Below, in pieces: positions 62,646 through 64,000 of a DNA stretch of 64,000 nucleotides (its first letter is position 1; each line of letters opens with the position of its first letter). The translations under genes were made by a program, and so were the position numbers. The stretch lies in the NCBI GenBank assembly GCA_020055645.1, contig CM034546.1, positions 93,186,001 to 93,250,000 on the forward strand. Direction: 5' to 3'. The notes beneath the pieces are model-generated. The model was not told the DNA's origin. It saw only the letters and a program-made list of their open reading frames with translations, and searched no databases. This DNA is from Tomocerus qinae. Lineage: Eukaryota > Arthropoda > Collembola > Entomobryomorpha > Tomoceridae.

Positions 62646-64000
62646 TTTTATTTCTAATGGCTGTTACTCTCAAAGATTTTACTCCTGAATTTAGCAAAGA
62701 ACCTTGAATTTAGATTATTCTCTTACTGATTAAAATCGTCACAAGTTGTAAATTAACCGGACCGTGAGAACCAATGAAAAATAAATATACGATTTTATGA
62801 AATTACAATAGCTAAACATTTTAATTTTGAAAGTCATGCATTGTTGAAGTTTTACTGCAGTAGTCTCTGTGTGTAGGTTCTTTTGATTTATGTCAAGGAA
62901 ACCCCAATACTCCTTAATTTGTAGAAACAAGATAACCCAGTACGACAATGACAATGCATTATTAAACGTGATATAAACTAAATCATTACATTTATTTCAT
63001 TTCATTACACGAGACTCCGAAAATTCCCTGAAAAGAAGAAAAATAATTGAGTACGTTGAGTTATAACAGACCGTGACCGTACCGTCAAAGTCGGCATTAA
63101 CTTTCTATGTACTTATTACATTGACACAATATAATGCGTATCGGCAATTGTAGAATAGGCGGAAATACATACTACAGAGGCGTAGCTTATGTTAAATCAA
63201 ATCGCATAATGCGGCTTTAGTATTTAAAATTTTCCATTACACTGCAAGCACAACATAAATAAAGGTCACATAAGAACTACATAAAGCTATTAATACGTAT
63301 AATATAACTATATTGTCACTATAACTCAACAAACAGCACAGCAATTCCATTGACTTAACATCGCTTGTTAACATATTGGCTGTAAAATGTTAATATTTAT
63401 GTGAACAAAGTGATGCAGATGTAAGATAAATGCATTTTGTAATTTTAAATCACCGACAAAGGTCATCAGTTTGACTCTGAGCATAGTGATAGCAGTATGC
63501 ATATGCAATGTACGTGCCCTTTGGTTTCAAAGATTGATTTGTTTATTGACAACTGACAGCTATAGGCCTTGTTAGTAAGAATTATCTTAATCTTTTTGAT
63601 TTACTGATGTGACTTCCCACACTTCCCAGTAGTCTACTGGCGTTTATGTTCGGTTAGGAGGAAATGGGATTTGAAAATACAAACTGAGCTTGGAGAGCGC
63701 AAATAAACAAGATAAAGCAATGTAATTTGTGTAGGTAATATTGACCTATCACTAATGACACTATTTAGATTACGTATTTGTACAGTGATAGATACCATTT
63801 GTGCCTAGTATGATGATACATGTAGAATGACGACAAATTATAATATTTCCCATAATATATGCTTGAATTATAAGTATAGAAACAGTACCTAACAGAAAGG
63901 AAGGACTAAACGTATCAGGAAATATTGTTAGGAAAATGGATAATATTTATTAGAGAAATAATTGCCTTGATGCAAATAGAAAGACCAACACTCAATGTCA
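62646..64000. other. Upstream region of the stomatin-like gene
   Basis: About 1.35 kb, AT-rich, presumably the promoter of the minus-strand gene. No other gene recognised. Confidence 0.45.

Noticed and set aside
1-64000. CRISPR arrays, bacterial operons or integrated prokaryotic DNA
   Set aside because: The repeats seen are inverted or long tandem types, not spaced short direct repeats, and the well-supported genes other than the stomatin-like one carry eukaryotic introns.

Overview
This window looks like nuclear DNA of an arthropod, probably a hexapod. It is AT-rich, its genes are split by GT–AG introns of mostly 50–150 bp with a few kilobase-sized ones, and it encodes animal families (phospholipid scramblase, CLIP-domain heme peroxidase, LRRC59, SNAPC4, stomatin). 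A springtail-like genome would fit, but nothing here fixes the species. I rebuilt the genes by hand from splice sites and reading phase. All reconstructed genes read through in frame; exon edges are inferred, not confirmed by transcripts.

Layout from left to right. 373–2142: scramblase-like gene 1, six exons. 7196–14609: scramblase-like gene 2, about ten exons with one long first intron. 18056–18328: a foldback (MITE-like) repeat just upstream of an LRRC59 orthologue (18582–19878, five exons including an 11-nt micro-exon). 20842–20919: a 31-bp tandem repeat. 21430–32898: a SNAPC4 (SNAP190) orthologue with Myb repeats and AT-hooks, whose 5.1-kb intron is packed with inverted repeats. 33429–34960: a higher-order AT-rich tandem repeat. 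35972–39821: a secreted CLIP plus heme-peroxidase protein that has lost its catalytic residues. 41493–42971: scramblase-like gene 3. 45564–51061: an apparently active CLIP plus heme-peroxidase with a long mucin-like N-terminus. 52858–53498: a possible small gene whose product starts with a myristoylation-type sequence. 57155–58332 and 60321–61423: scramblase-like genes 4 and 5. 61743–62645, minus strand: an intronless stomatin-like gene, convergent with scramblase gene 5. The remaining stretches show no gene I can support.

Two themes stand out. First, five highly divergent scramblase-like genes lie within 61 kb. Genes 3, 4 and 5 share five exons with the same intron phases (1-1-0-0), so they are DNA-level duplicates, and all three begin Met-Gly in an N-myristoylation context. 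None keeps a recognisable calcium-binding loop. Second, the two peroxidases are tandem paralogues with nearly identical exon lengths, yet the upstream copy has replaced the distal and proximal histidines, the heme-linking acid residues and the aligned catalytic arginine while keeping an intact 853-residue frame. It is best read as a secreted pseudoenzyme. Whether the scramblase-like proteins, stomatin-like protein and peroxidases act together (for instance at a membrane or cuticle surface) is speculation from proximity alone.
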